DNA of 64,000 nucleotides from Sycon ciliatum (GCF_964019385.1 NC_088646.1:12951591-13015590); one strand, 5' to 3'. Counted from the first letter of the stretch, positions 45,601-59,644 are shown. The notes: generated by a model not told the origin, from the letters alone. Made by a program: numbers and translations.

Positions 45601-48600
45601 GAAACAATAATGATACTCTTTGTCGGCTCAACTTGGTAGCCGAAAGCTTCACCCTGATCGATAAGGCGGTCGAGCCACTTCCTGATGTTGCGCAACCGTC
45701 CCGCACAAGAAGAATCATCAGCGTACCAGTTTTGGGTGTGCTGGCTGGGTTCCTTCAATTTTTTAGTTCAAACTCTCAATCAGAGGGTGCAGACCAATGG
45801 CATACATTAGCATAGCCAGGGGACATCCCTGAGTAGTACCTTCCCGGCTGAGAAGGGTATGGACCTCAGATGTACAGGAACCTTTCAAGATGATCACAGC
45901 GTACCCACGGTAGGCGTTGAATAGAAACCTTGCGCATCTCGGCCAGACCCGGCAGTTCCATAGGGCCGCGGGACGGCTTAGCGAGTTAAATGCATTAGCT
46001 GCATCGACAAGAAGGAGTCCTTCGGTGTCATCCTCGGTGAAAACGTCGCTCATAGCATGAACAGCTGCCTCAATCCCAGCTTTTGCACCCGAGCATAGCT
46101 GGTCAGCCCCACAGACCTCCTGGACATCAATTCCCGTAGCAAGGGCCATGGCCTTTGCCTCAATGCGCTGCCTGCATTCGCCCACTCCGATTGGCCGCAC
46201 TCCTGGTAGCTTGTCCAGCGCAATGCCTCTCCGAGCAAGGAATGCTCGCATGTTGCACCAGGGCACGATTCCATTTGCATGTCGACGGGTTGAGGCGGCC
46301 ACAGCTTCCCGCAGGCGACTGCTGGCGTTGCCATGGGATAGCAAGAACGTTCTCCACTGCTCAGAGTTGGTCCCACTGGGACCGGCACTGCCGAAGAGTC
46401 GACGGGCCACCTGTTCAATCATTGCACCAGTGATATGAACATCCTCCAGCAGGGGCAGATCCTCGCACTCAAGGAATGCTCTTGGATCGGCGGGTTGTTG
46501 CTCCGGGTGTTTCTCTTGCAGCACATCGTACACGGTCCTACCAAGTGGGCCAGCCTTGCCATGAGCCTCACCACCAGGGTCCAGTACACCTCCACCACAT
46601 CGATCTGTGATTAGACGCACCGCGGATCTGACCCTGCCTTCGAGCATAAGACGGTTGAAGGTCCGCTCTATTTGCTCTGGCGACATAGGACACATGCTGG
46701 TCAGCAGCTGAGTTGCTTGTGAAATGGCTACATGTACATGTTGTACTACAAATGCAGTGTCCAGACAACCAGAATGAGTCAGGATGGCCGAGTGGTCTAA
46801 GGCGCTGCGTTCAGGTCGCAGTCTACTTCTGTAGGCGTGGGTTCGAATCCCACTTCTGACACTACATCTCTTTTTTTGGAAATAAACTACAGTAAACTGC
46901 AAAATGAAAGCCAGAAATCACAAGAGTAGAAGAGCATATTTTAGCAACTGATGGAGCCACAAGGCCTTAACCAGTGATCCAACTTTTTGGACATACAAGT
47001 CTCACAATTGCTTGCCAAATAACGCAAATATGGATCCAAGCCCCCATGGCTCATTGTCGTAGCTGCTCTCTTCCTTGCTCTGACAAAGAAAGGTCGTAAT
47101 GGGCGTTGATTTTCATATTTTCATCAAGAGTACATAACCTCCTAGAGTATGCAACTCTGATCTCTGTGCTGTGTGTGCTATAAAGTGCTGCCTTCTTTAC
47201 ACAGTGAAACGACGATCACGCTGACCGCATTAACATTTATGCACAACAATTTCACGCATGATACACGGTCGGAGTAGCAAAGCTGTCAATTTTATTGCTG
47301 CATTTTTCATCCACATTTGACGGATAACTATCCTCATTGCACGACGATGGGCCGTTACTGCAAGAAAGAGGTGCAACTTGAGAGGGTGTGTCTCTCTTTC
47401 AGTACCATCAGGTTCACTCAGTACGTTGCAGATCAGGATGACTAAACGCCCCTGGTGAGACTGGTGATCTGATTTTGTAGTATTTAAAGTACCAAATCCA
47501 GCCTGGGAATGGACAAATCCAACCTGGGAATGGACAAATCCAACCTGGGAATGGACAAATCCAACCTGGGAATGGACAAATCCAACCTGGGAATGGACAA
47601 ATCCAACCTGGGAATGGACAAATCCAACCTGGGAATGGACAAATCCAACCTGGGAATGGACAAATCCAACCTGGGAATGGACAAATCCAACCTGGGAATG
47701 GACAAATCCAACCTGGGAATGGACAAATCCAACCTGGGAATGGACAAATCCAACCTGGGAATGGACAAATCCAACCTGGGAATGGACAAATCCAACCTGG
47801 GAATGGACAAATCCAACCTGGGAATGGACAAATCCAACCTGGGAATGGACAAATCCAACCTGGGAATGGACAAATCCAACCTGGGAATGGACAAATCCAA
47901 CCTGGGAAAGGACAAATCCAACCTGGGAATGGACAAATCCAACCTGGGAATGGACAAATCCAACCTGGGAATGGACAAATCCAACCTGGGAATGGACAAA
48001 TCCAACCTGGGAATGGACAAATCCAACCTGGGAATGGACAAATCCAACCTGGGAATGGACAAATCCAACCTGGGAATGGACAAATCCAACCTGGGAATGG
48101 ACAAATCCAACCTGGAAATGGACAAATCCAACCTGGGAATGGACAAATCCAACCTAGGAATGGACAACGCCATCATACATGGCCCTAGATGAATTCAATG
48201 ATGCAGTAAGACCATTATAAACGTCAGATTTCAACAACAACAAAAAGTGCCCCAATACTGTCCCTCATCTATCCCATCGTTTAAAAGCCAGTCGTGTTTT
48301 GTTTGATTTCATTGTCCCCCTCGCAGCATTGACTTACTTGTGAGAGTTCGATAGGCTTCTCATTGGATGCTTTCTTCTCTGCCCTCATCTTGCGAGTTGT
48401 ACGCTTACGCTGGAACATCATAGTTAGCAATGGCATGATGACCTCCACACCGACTCGCCGAAGCTCATCACCTATATACATGTAACAGTAAAGACCACAC
48501 ACAATAATACCATAGTCATATGTGTATGGGGAGCCCAACGTGCTAGTGGGAATACACGCCCAAGCTGGTGCAAGGCTGAGACAGGAATATTATTATTCCA

Positions 48601-51600
48601 GAAACAAGAGTAGGGAGTTCAATTTCGACCCGGGTCAGACGAAAACTGAAGTCACAACTCGCGTGTACATTTGCAATGGGGCCCCGTGTGACAGCTCTTT
48701 GGCCTGACTTCGAGCCCGCTTCTATCTGATCCCGTGGCCAGTACTGCCTTGTCGATGCAATTTTTAGGTAGCCGAGGTCATTACCTTTCCAATGTTTCCA
48801 TTGACATGATGCCACACATGCTGCGCTTGAACAAAAATGATTGCCGCGCTTTGCGCAGAGGCATAGCAGCGGAGGACTGATCTCGACCAGATGCATACTC
48901 AGCCCCGGGAGGAACACCCGATTTTCATGTTCAGCGGCCTTGAATTAGTCTGAAACAAGAGGATTCTAGAACATTTAGGCTCGCACTTTATCGCGGTAGA
49001 AGGGAAATGATCACAGAAACCACTTCAAACCAGTCCACGGTGGTTTCTTGGTGGTGGACGAAAAAAATCGAGTGAACTGCGCGCACACTGTAGAAGCGGT
49101 GACGGTGAAAACGTGTGAGTTGTGCAAGTAGGTGTGCATGGCATGCATGCACACATCCTGTATCGTCTTGCACTTCAGTTCGCACCTGGATGTACGCACC
49201 GGATAGTAAGGCACGACATTTTAACCGTGAAAAATAATAACTTCGCACCAGATAGTGCAGTGCTGGACGGAAACCACACCGACCCCGCACATACTTGCAT
49301 TGCTTTCTGTGACCGCTCAGGCGATCATCTTCCAAACTTCAATCGTCCATAACTCTGGATTGCCTTGGATTTTCAGTTTCAAACCTTCATAGGTTGTTTC
49401 TGACATCTTCCCGGTTTAGAAAAAGTAGCGTTTTATGCAAAACTCGCATTTTGAAGAAAGAAATAGATTTTCGAGTGAACTCCCTAACAAGAGGCAGGCG
49501 CATTCTTTTCCTGATATTAAACTAAAGTCAGGGGCGTCGGACACGGTACAGCCACCATGGTATTGACCGTACCACTTTTGGGCTAATTACCCCGTGAATC
49601 AATAAAATACACTGATCCAGGATCTAAATTTCCAAAATTGTCGGCTCAGCCACCACTCCCCACCAGTAAATTGTACTTCAGGTGGCTGCCCGTACCACCC
49701 TAAAATGACTTCCGACGCCCCCGAAAATCATATGACATGTTCAGACACTTGGAGAGAACACGCAAATAGACCCCCCGCGCATTCCCAAATATGGGACACA
49801 TTACGTCAGCACCGGGACACACTCGAATGCCGAATTGTGGCCAGCAGTTCTTCTTCACTTGTGTGCGACTACGAACATGCCATACCCTCGCTGAGCTTGA
49901 AGACAGGTTTGAAGTAGATGTGCAACCACTCTCTCAAGATACTTCACCATGTGGATCAACCTGCTGTATCGCAAATTCAAAGATCTACCGGTCTTCCCTT
50001 CCCGTCGCTGTGTAAGTGTTGACAGGTATATGCCGTAATGCTTCAAGACATAATATCCATCGACGCGCGCAATAATTGACTGCATCGAGTTTTGTTGTTG
50101 TTGAGACCATCCTGCCTGGCTATACAAAGTGCAGCATTCTCCAACTACAAGAATCACACAACACTGCCAACAGTGAAATCATTAGTTCATATTGGTACTG
50201 ATGGTGCTTTTATTTTCGTATCCCGGCATCCTGGAGTCATCCAAATTCAACCAGGACACAACCACCAAGCAGAACAAGCGGAAGTATGTTGCGTTCGGCT
50301 ACACTTACCTTGGACGGCATGTGTGTGTGTGAAAGCGTTCCGTACCAGTTAAGGAGTGGGAACAAAACGCCTCCGCAACCTTATCGGCCACATAAAGGAG
50401 CACGGTCCAGTGGCCAGACAGCATGGGAACACGGGGAGAAGGCCAGTGCATGCCTTGCGCTTTGAGCAGGTAGAAGGAGTGGTGAAGTTCATCAAATCCC
50501 TCAGTGAGCAGTTTGGCATCCCTCATCCTGCGCCTCTGCATGGCCGAAGTGCGCGGCCGCCGGTGTATCTTCCAGCACGCATGTCGCACACCAGCACCCA
50601 CCAAGAGTACCTGCAGGCATCCGGTGAGGCTCATGCGAAGCCTGTCGGGCTCACCAGCTACCGTGAGATTTGGTCGCAGTGTATGCCGCACATCCAGTTT
50701 ATGACGCCCCGGACAGATGTCTGTGGCAGGTGTGAGCAGTTCCGGAGGGGTGTGGTCAGTGCGCTAGGAGAAGACGCCAAGCTAGAGGCATGCGCTCAGC
50801 TCTCGTCACATGTAGGTGAGGCACAGAAGGAACGAGATGTGTACAAAGAAGCCACAGTTGCTGCAAAGTCTGAGCTAGATGCATGCCATGTACCAATTTC
50901 CCCGCCATGCCTCCCTTGTAGCAATGACCTCCATTCTACTCATTACACTTTTGATTTTGCTCAAAGTGTTGCTCTCCCTCACAATACTCGTCAAGTAGGT
51001 CCCCTGTAGTTTAAAGTTCCACGTAAAGCTCATAATATTTGGTGTAAATAATGAAGCCCTCCCCCGTCAAGTCAACTATTTGCTTGACGAATGTGACACC
51101 ATTGGTGCAGATGGCAAGAAGGGCCATGGCCCCAATACTGTTGGCTCGCTGCTTCACCACTACTTTGAGACGTACGGCTATGGTGAGAAAAGCTGTGTGC
51201 TGACTGCTGATAACTGCGGTGGACAAAATAAGAACAGGACTATTGTCGGCTATTTGGCATGGCGATGCATTGTAGGCCTGCATTGCCACATCACGTATAG
51301 CTTCATGCTGGCTGGCCACACGCGGTGTTTAGTGGATGGCTGCTTTGGCCTGCTCAAGCAAAGATTCCGCCGGAGTGACTGCTACTCCATGGCACAGCTC
51401 GCCACTACTGTCAACGAGAGTGCCACCGTCAACGTTGCGCAGTTGATCGATGACAGTGTTCCGTGGTATACCTGGGATGCCTTTATCAGTCGGCACTTTT
51501 AAACCCCTGCCTGGCATTTCAAAGCTGCACCACCTCGAGTTCTCATCTGCTGATCCTGGTGGTGTGCTTACGAAAGTGCACAGAGAGTCTGAGCAAGTCA

Positions 51601-54600
51601 AGGTCTCCCTATTGAAGTCCTCTGTCGAGGAAATTCGTAGGGCTGGACTGCCTGATGTGTTGCCGTGTGCAGGAATGTCAATTGAGCGCCAACAGTACCT
51701 GTTCAAGCACATCCGCCAGCATGTTCCCCCCGAGTTTCAGGATGGACTATGCCCTCAACCTGCTGCTGCTGCTGCTGCTGCTGCTGAGGTCCAGGACGCA
51801 GATGCCTGATTGTCATGTCTATTAATTAAGGCTCCATGTCAGACCGTGATGTAGTCATAGACAGCGGATTCGTCCCACTTCTCGCCCATGGAGATAGCGT
51901 TATGGCAGATAAACTAAAGGGTTCATCATCCAGGACATCCTAGCGCCATACGGAGTCAACCTGAACATCCCACCTTTCAACACGAAAGCCCATCAAATGC
52001 TCCTCCAGGACGTTGTCAGCACCAAGTCAATTGCCTCAGTCAAGATTCATGTGGAAATCATAGATATGTCTCGGCGAGCCCCAACGCTTCATGCATCCCA
52101 GCAAACATCAGGAGACTGAGTTTCTTTTCCAACTCGGTGAGCAAACTGACACACCAGCATAAAAAGATGGGCCCTGGCTCTGGTGAGCTCCCGTTTTGGC
52201 GATTGTATCGTACATGGTGCAGTGCCGCAAAATTTGAACTTGAAAAGGGGTCCAAAAAAGGTACCTCAACTGGGGTTCGAACCGCACAATGTACTTTTGC
52301 AAGTAGAGTGAAACGGCCTGGATTTTCCCAATTCAGTGGTTTTGGAGCAGAGCCGGGCCAAAATCCTGTTCCTGATACGGTTTGCTTTTTGGAGAAAAAG
52401 ACTTCGGAAACATAATTGGGAGGCCATTCCATAGGGGATTGCAAAAAAATCTTTAAAAACTCAAAGTTTGACCCATTTATGGCCGAAAGCTAGAAGTCCA
52501 TCTTTTTACGAATGGACTGTAGGCATCAGGCTTCTATTCAAACCAGGTAGTTCTATGTGCCGTATTTTCCGGAGTACAAGCCACACTCCGATTTTTTGTC
52601 AAGAAATACAGATATCGTGTTGCTCACTACATGGGAGCTCGCGGTTTTCCTGCCGATTTGAATTCTCACTTGACTGACTCACGACTGCCATCCAGAGCAC
52701 ACGAGAAGTCCATCGAACCGTCCACTCCGCAAACCTGCAAGAAAGCACCACTCTCTGCTCAATACGGTGCTCTTCAGGCACAATCTTCCTCAGCCTACTC
52801 AAGCTCAACTGATGAGGGGTGAATTCCCCGAAACACTGTGTATTGAGCAGGGAGTGGTGCTTTCTTGCAGGTTTGCCGGGTGGACGGTTCGATGGACTTC
52901 TCGTGTGCTCTGGATGGCAGTCGTGAGTCGGTCAAGTGAGAATTCAAGTCGGCAGGAAAACCGCGAGCTCCCATGTAGGGAGCAACACATAATTCCCGAA
53001 GTATTGCCAAAGTCGCACCAACCTCTTCTTCCAATACATACATCTACCCCATTTAACACCGTTGATTTGACCATACTTCGAAGTAGTAGTAGTATAAGCC
53101 GCACCGACTTTTTCGGGTGAATTACTGGTGGGCAAAGTGCGGTGTAAACTCCGGAAAATACGGTGTGTCAATAGTAAAACCAGGCCTATGTGCCAACAGT
53201 GCATCTTAAAATCAGGCATGTATTCAAATCAGGCTTTATACGAGACTCTACAGTACATGTACATTGCCAGGTAGAAGTTAGGAAGTTCGCTCTCTTACTT
53301 ACCCCAAAACAAACCAACAAGTTCATTGCGGAGTGCTACCACATCGAAGCGATAGAAGGCAATATAGAAGAGCGCCAGGTAACAGTCAAACGCCTCGAAG
53401 ATTACTCTCTTGACAATGAACGACTTCTCCCATTCCTCTACCGTCCTGTCAATGACAAGACGCAGCAAAGAGACACTGATCTATTCACAGCTGTTCAACT
53501 GGTGGAGGAAAAAAGGCACCAGGCAAAGTACATGTACACAGCTTCGAAGGGCCGACACATTCCAGGCTTGCTGCTCTGCAACGAGATGCCATTAAACCCA
53601 CCAGTATGAAGCAGAAACAAAAGAGAAACACTGGCCTGCAAGATGGTAATAATACTAATATACAGTCAGCAAGAGGACAAGGCGTGACTCATGATACACC
53701 ATTCTTACTGCTAGAAGTAACACACAATGAGTCAATGATAATACAGTGATAATAGTACTACTAATGAATGGTGGATGACTTAGTGCAAGGCAAGTCAGCA
53801 TAAGGAACCACAGATCACACGCTATGGAAAGGGCAGACTGAGAAAGTTGAGACACACGATCACCAAAGTGCTATTGCATGTACATGGATGAGAGTAATTG
53901 TCACCAAGCTCAATTTTCACACCATGCGGCGGGAACTGTGCACTCTTTACTATTATGCTGAAGAGTTGACACCAACAACGAAGTGTGAGACTGAAGATTC
54001 AGCTATACATTGTAGCACCAGGCTACTGCAGTGCTAGGAATAGCAGTATGAATGTACATGCCTGCACATTGCAAGGTCTGTCAACAAGGACACTGTAATC
54101 AATGGTAGTAACGGTTGTGAGGGGACCAGCTCTGGACAATGCTACCGCACACCACTGATACTATGACCGGACAATCCTGCACAACTGATAGTTAACTAAT
54201 ATGGCAATGTTACACTCTAGCACAGAGCCCTCCTTCTCGCCACCGCCACCGCATCAGTTTGTGCATGGCACATAGTCAATGAATAGCTAGTGGCATCTGA
54301 TATCACGACCTGGCACTACAAGTGGAGTCTTCAGTTCAATTTCATACAATTTCATACAATACACAAAGAATTGAAAATAAGGACAACACCTGCCTCCTCT
54401 AGTCTCCCAAACTTCCAAACAAACCATAAGGAGGGAGTAGGCTTGGCTCAGGGAATGTGGAATGGAAGCCGTCTGGTGAGCAAACCAAGTAGCTGCTAAG
54501 TGTCATTGCAAGACACAAGCATACATACCTGTGGTTTTCGAAATTTGTTGACCTGAACGCTATGGAGCGGTAGACGGTGTTGAGAATTGATATGACGACT

Positions 54601-54701
54601 GAGTGGGCTATAGTTGGAACAAGGTATCCATAGTATGGACTGTCTCCAGCAAATATACCACCCTGAAAATCAAGAATACATGTATGCGCATACATGCACG
54701 T

Positions 54702-54752
<51 letters not shown>

Positions 54753-54836
54753 CACACACACGCACACGCACACACACACACACACGCACACATACACACA
54801 CATACACACAAACAAACACACACACAAATACGCGCG

Positions 54837-54894
<58 letters not shown>

Positions 54895-54900
54895 TGCACA

Positions 54901-54934
<34 letters not shown>

Positions 54935-57900
54935 TGAAAAACAGACTTGTGAAAAAGAGTACACGAACACAGGCATCACTTCACAAATAGAAAATCGACA
55001 GGGGCAGAAATTCGAGCAAATTCCTGCCCCTGGTACACTAGCAGTACAGGTATGGACATGGAAACGAGTACAATGTACATGTGTTTGATTTTCGATATAC
55101 CCGTGCATCAGTGGAAACTAGTGTAAGTGCTGGAAGAAATCCTCTGGGCCTTCGGCAATTGCATGAGGCTTGGTATCAACGCTTCTACTTCAAGGTAGTA
55201 CATGTGCTTTCCTCGTAAAAATGATTGATGTGAATGAGTCGATGGAGCGTTTTCGCTGATCTACCAAACATCAGACATACACGCACTGATTATCGAATGC
55301 CTTTCAGCATCAACGCACTGTTCATTGGTGAGCCAGAGGGCACAGACTGCAACGTCTACTAAAGTACAATGTTCTCACTTCGTCGACACATCTTAGTCAA
55401 TTTAGGGACGCTAGTTTGTTATTGAACATGTGTGATTCTTCTACAGAGAGCTCTGCGCTATTCGCCGACACATCGAAAGTACAAAAACGCCACATGAGAG
55501 TCATGAAGGTTTCAAGAAATCAAAAAGGAAATAAAAGTGACCGTGGACGGCATGACGTAATGTAGGAGTTGGCAATCACTGCCAATGCCAGTTGCCCAAT
55601 TTTCCCGGAGGGGTTATGGTCTCTTGCTGGTATGCCATGTATCAAGAGGCGGCTGTTCTGACAAGCTTGCCCGCATACCAGATTGTGTAGATGCATTCAT
55701 GCCTCGTTAATATTAGAAAAAATTCAAATGGCAGGTGCACACGCACGCATGCGCACGCACACACGCACATGTGCGTGCGTGCACGCACGCACATACACAC
55801 ACAGACGGTAACATCATCTTGCTCCTTACCGGTTGTGCAAACACTGCTAACGTGCCAATATACAACGGGCTCTCCTCATCACGAATATAGTTGTTGAGAT
55901 TGAGTGATAGACACATAGCACCCAGGGCAATACCCAGCATAGGCAACATCACTAGGAAACTGACAAAATAGCGTGTGTAGCGCTTCCACTCGGGAAAAAA
56001 TACCTGCGCACCAGCATCACAACCAATATAAGAACAAAGACAATGAAAGTCGATGCCAATACAGCAGCTTCTTACTATCCAGACACAGCACTTGTCCAAT
56101 GCGATGCAACCTTGACTACTGTATTGGACTGTGAGCATCCAGACGATCAAATACATGATCATTGATCGATATAGTGAATGCACAATATGCACAACAGGGG
56201 TTGGAGAGATCTCAGAACTGGGTTTTTCCCCTTACAAACTGTATAGAGGTTGTGCGATTACATCATCGGTTGAGAGGTTCGGCAAAGGCGTGGCATGGCG
56301 ATGCACTAGCTCAAGCGAGTCCGCCGATTCATGCTGTGTACACATTGCCTATAGAGGTTATACGAATGATGTGATGGGGTGAGTCAGCAGAACTAGTATT
56401 TCACATTTTATTATTTGTGAAATTTAAGCAAAAAGTACAACCATGTTCTACCTGTTGTGTACATGTACATGTGTACATGTAAATGATGAGAGCACACAAC
56501 ACAAGAAAAACCTGACAATTGTACACATGTACGTGTACTAACCTCTATGTACACATGTACGTGTACTGACCTCTATGTACACATGTACGGGTACTGACCT
56601 CTACTGTACACATGTACGGGTACTGACCTCTACTGTACACATGCACGGGTACTAACCTCTATGTACACATGTACGGGTACTGACCTCTATTGTACACATG
56701 TACGGGTACTAACCTCTATTGTACACATGTACGGGTACTGACCTCTATTGTACACATGCACGGGTACTAACCTCTATGTACACATGTACGGGTACTGACC
56801 TCTATTGTACACATGCACGGGTACTAACCTCTATGTACACATGTACGTGTACTAACCTCTATTGTACACATGTACGTGTACTAACCTCTATGTACACATG
56901 TACGTGTACTAACCTCTATTGTACACATGTACGTGTACTAACCTCTATGTACACATGTACGTGTACTAACCTCTATTGTACACATGTACGTGTACTAACC
57001 TCTATGTACACATGTACGTGTACTAACCTCTTATTGTACACATGTACGTGTACTAACCTCTATTGTACACATGTACGTGTACTAACCTCTATGTACACAT
57101 GTACGGGTACTGACCTCTATGTACACATGTACGGGTACTAACCTCTACTGTACACATGTACGGGTACTAACCTCTATTGTACACATGTACGGGTACTAAC
57201 CTCTATTGTACACATGTACGGGTACTGACCTCTATGTACACATGTACGGGTACTGACCTCTACTGTACACATGTACGTGTACTGACCTCTATGTACACAT
57301 GTACGGGTACTAACCTCTATTGTACACATGTACGGGTACTGACCTCTATGTACACATGTACGGGTACTGACCTCTACTGTACACATGTACGGGTACTGAC
57401 CTCTACTGTACACATGTACGGGTACTGACCTCTATTGTACACATGTACGGGTACTAACCTCTATGTATACATGTACGGGTACTAACCTCTACTGTACACA
57501 TGTACGGGTACTAACCTCTACTGTACACATGTACGGGTACTAACCTCTACTGTACACATGTACGGGTACTAACCTCTATTGTACACATGTACGGGTACTA
57601 ACCTCTATGTACACATGTACGGGTACTAACCTCTACTGTACACATGTACGGGTACTGACCTCTATGTACACATGTACGGGTACTGACCTCTATGTACACA
57701 TGTACGGGTACTGACCTCTACTGTACACATGTACGGGTACTGACCTCTATTGTACACATGTACGGGTACTAACCTCTATGTATACATGTACGGGTACTAA
57801 CCTCTATGTATACATGTACGGGTACTGACCTCTATGTACACATGTACGGGTACTGACCTCTACTGTACACATGTACGGGTACTGACCTCTACTGTACACA

Positions 57901-59644
57901 TGTACGGGTACTGACCTCTACTGTACACATGTACGGGTACTGACCTCTACTGTACACATGTACGGGTACTGACCTCTATTGTACACATGTACGGGTACTG
58001 ACCTCTACTGTACACATGTACAGGTACTGACCTCTATCTTGCCAGTCACTGGGCTGATTCTTTTTTCACCCCAGAACTCAGGACGCAATTCTTCCTCTTC
58101 TTCAAAGTCGTGCGCATTCCACTCAAATGCCACTGCATTCATGTGCCTTTTCCAGAACTGAACATGGAAAAACACCAGAGCAGCAGAGAGCCAAAGTGGC
58201 TGGCAGAGTCAGTGATGATGTAGCGAGTAGTGCCGTGCACTAAACTAGACTGTAGACTAGTGTAGAGTGTTCTTACCCAAGCAACACATAGGCCTTCTCA
58301 CACGCTTCAGAACAGTCTGTAATAATTTGAAGTGCAACAAACTACCGTTCACACATGGCACGTGCTTGTTGCCAGGTGACGGCCAATGAGCGGCCAGAAT
58401 AGGCAGGCAAGATCAGTCGATCTTGACCGCTTATCTGGTCAAGAACAGCAGCCGTACAGCATTGCGCCGCACATGCGCACTTACTATTATTCGGAGTCCT
58501 TGCCTTGGGCAACATCTCATTTCATGCTATTCATGACCTTTGACCTTTGTACTTTGGCGGACTGGTGCACCCTGCGGTGGACTCGGAGTGGTTTTACTTG
58601 CTGTAGTTCCTGTGTTGCATACGATATTGCTTTTCCCCGTTCTGGTTGGCTTTTTGGTTGTCTTGCGTTTATTCAGTCAGTGAGAGTAGTTTAGTCATGT
58701 AATGTCTCCCCGTGAGTCAGATCCCTCGTTCATCTAGTGTTTCTTGTCCAAAAATGGCTGGACCTGCCCCAAAACGTTTTGCTTCCGTGACCGATGCCGA
58801 TGTAGACTCTGTGATTGCTGGTCGTATGCCAAAGAGTACGGAGGATACTACGAAAACTGGGTTGCGGTTTTGGACACATTCATGAAGAATCAAGTTTGGT
58901 GTTGGACCTGAAAACGTGCACAAAAGATTAACTGTGCCATATGCTTTGTATTTGGTCCGCCAATGTGAAATTGGCGCTTATCTTCGCACTTGATTTTTCG
59001 GTGTTCTGCCTGTGTCATACGGCATGGAATCAACGATTCACCCTCCGAACAAACATAACCATTGACCATTGCATCCGACGACATGGTAGCACAAACCATC
59101 ACAGAAGTTGCGATCAGTTCGTTTGAGTCCTTTTGACTGGAGCTGCCACCGACGAACACTTCCGTCAGTGAAAGAAAAAAACTGCAACCTCGGCTCCAGT
59201 CCGTAAAATAGGTCGGTACTTTCGCATTTCAGAGCGATGGAGAATACAGTTTCTGCCTACTTCCAGCTGTCTGGTTGCAAGAATGGTTTACCCCCGGTGA
59301 GGTATAGAAAAGCTGAAAAAGCATTTCTCGAGCTTGAATTTCAGTGCCCGCACAGTACAGCGCTTAGTGAAGAGTTATCATCGGTAGTGTTCGCGGCTTA
59401 AAAATAAAACAACTTCACGGCTCGTGGCTTACCTTGACAAAAAACACTCCCCAGATGGGTACGCAGAGTGAGTAGAGAGGAATGTAAGGACTGTTGTCAA
59501 CAGTAACACCTTCGGGTCGGAACAGATACAGAGCAAGGCCCAACACGCCCGGGATCAGTAACCACTTGGCGAAGAACAGCATCCAGACAAAGTAGAAAGC
59601 TACCTCCTCTCCTGAACAGCATGGCAACCAACACAGCGCACACA

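Noticed and set aside
46741..46902. N-terminal 50 codons of the RT open frame on the minus strand
   Set aside because: This part reads the tRNA-Leu gene backwards. Recognisable retroelement sequence starts only below about 46740.
47484..48192. Long open frames on both strands (heptad repeats) as possible protein genes
   Set aside because: Produced by a 21-bp tandem repeat whose length is a multiple of three. There is no flanking coding evidence and it lies within an intron.
52255..52290. GGTTCGAACC B-box-like palindrome as a tRNA
   Set aside because: No A-box at the right distance on either strand and no tRNA fold; it is internal to a MITE-like element.
53190..53609. 139-codon + strand frame without repeats
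   Set aside because: It is the antisense of anoctamin exon 9 (53303-53445), whose minus-strand translation ([12 protein letters not shown]) fits the family and joins both neighbouring exons in phase.
54399..55108. Several long Cys-Val or His-Thr frames
   Set aside because: CA/TG microsatellite translations. Only 54529-54662 (minus) is a real exon.
56719..57428. Frames of 79-140 codons rich in [14 protein letters not shown] repeats
   Set aside because: Translations of the donor-site minisatellite. Lengths depend on the alternation of 28- and 29-bp units.
47489..58033. Regular repeats considered as a CRISPR array
   Set aside because: Units are contiguous with no unique spacers, and the DNA is eukaryotic. 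Both are minisatellites.
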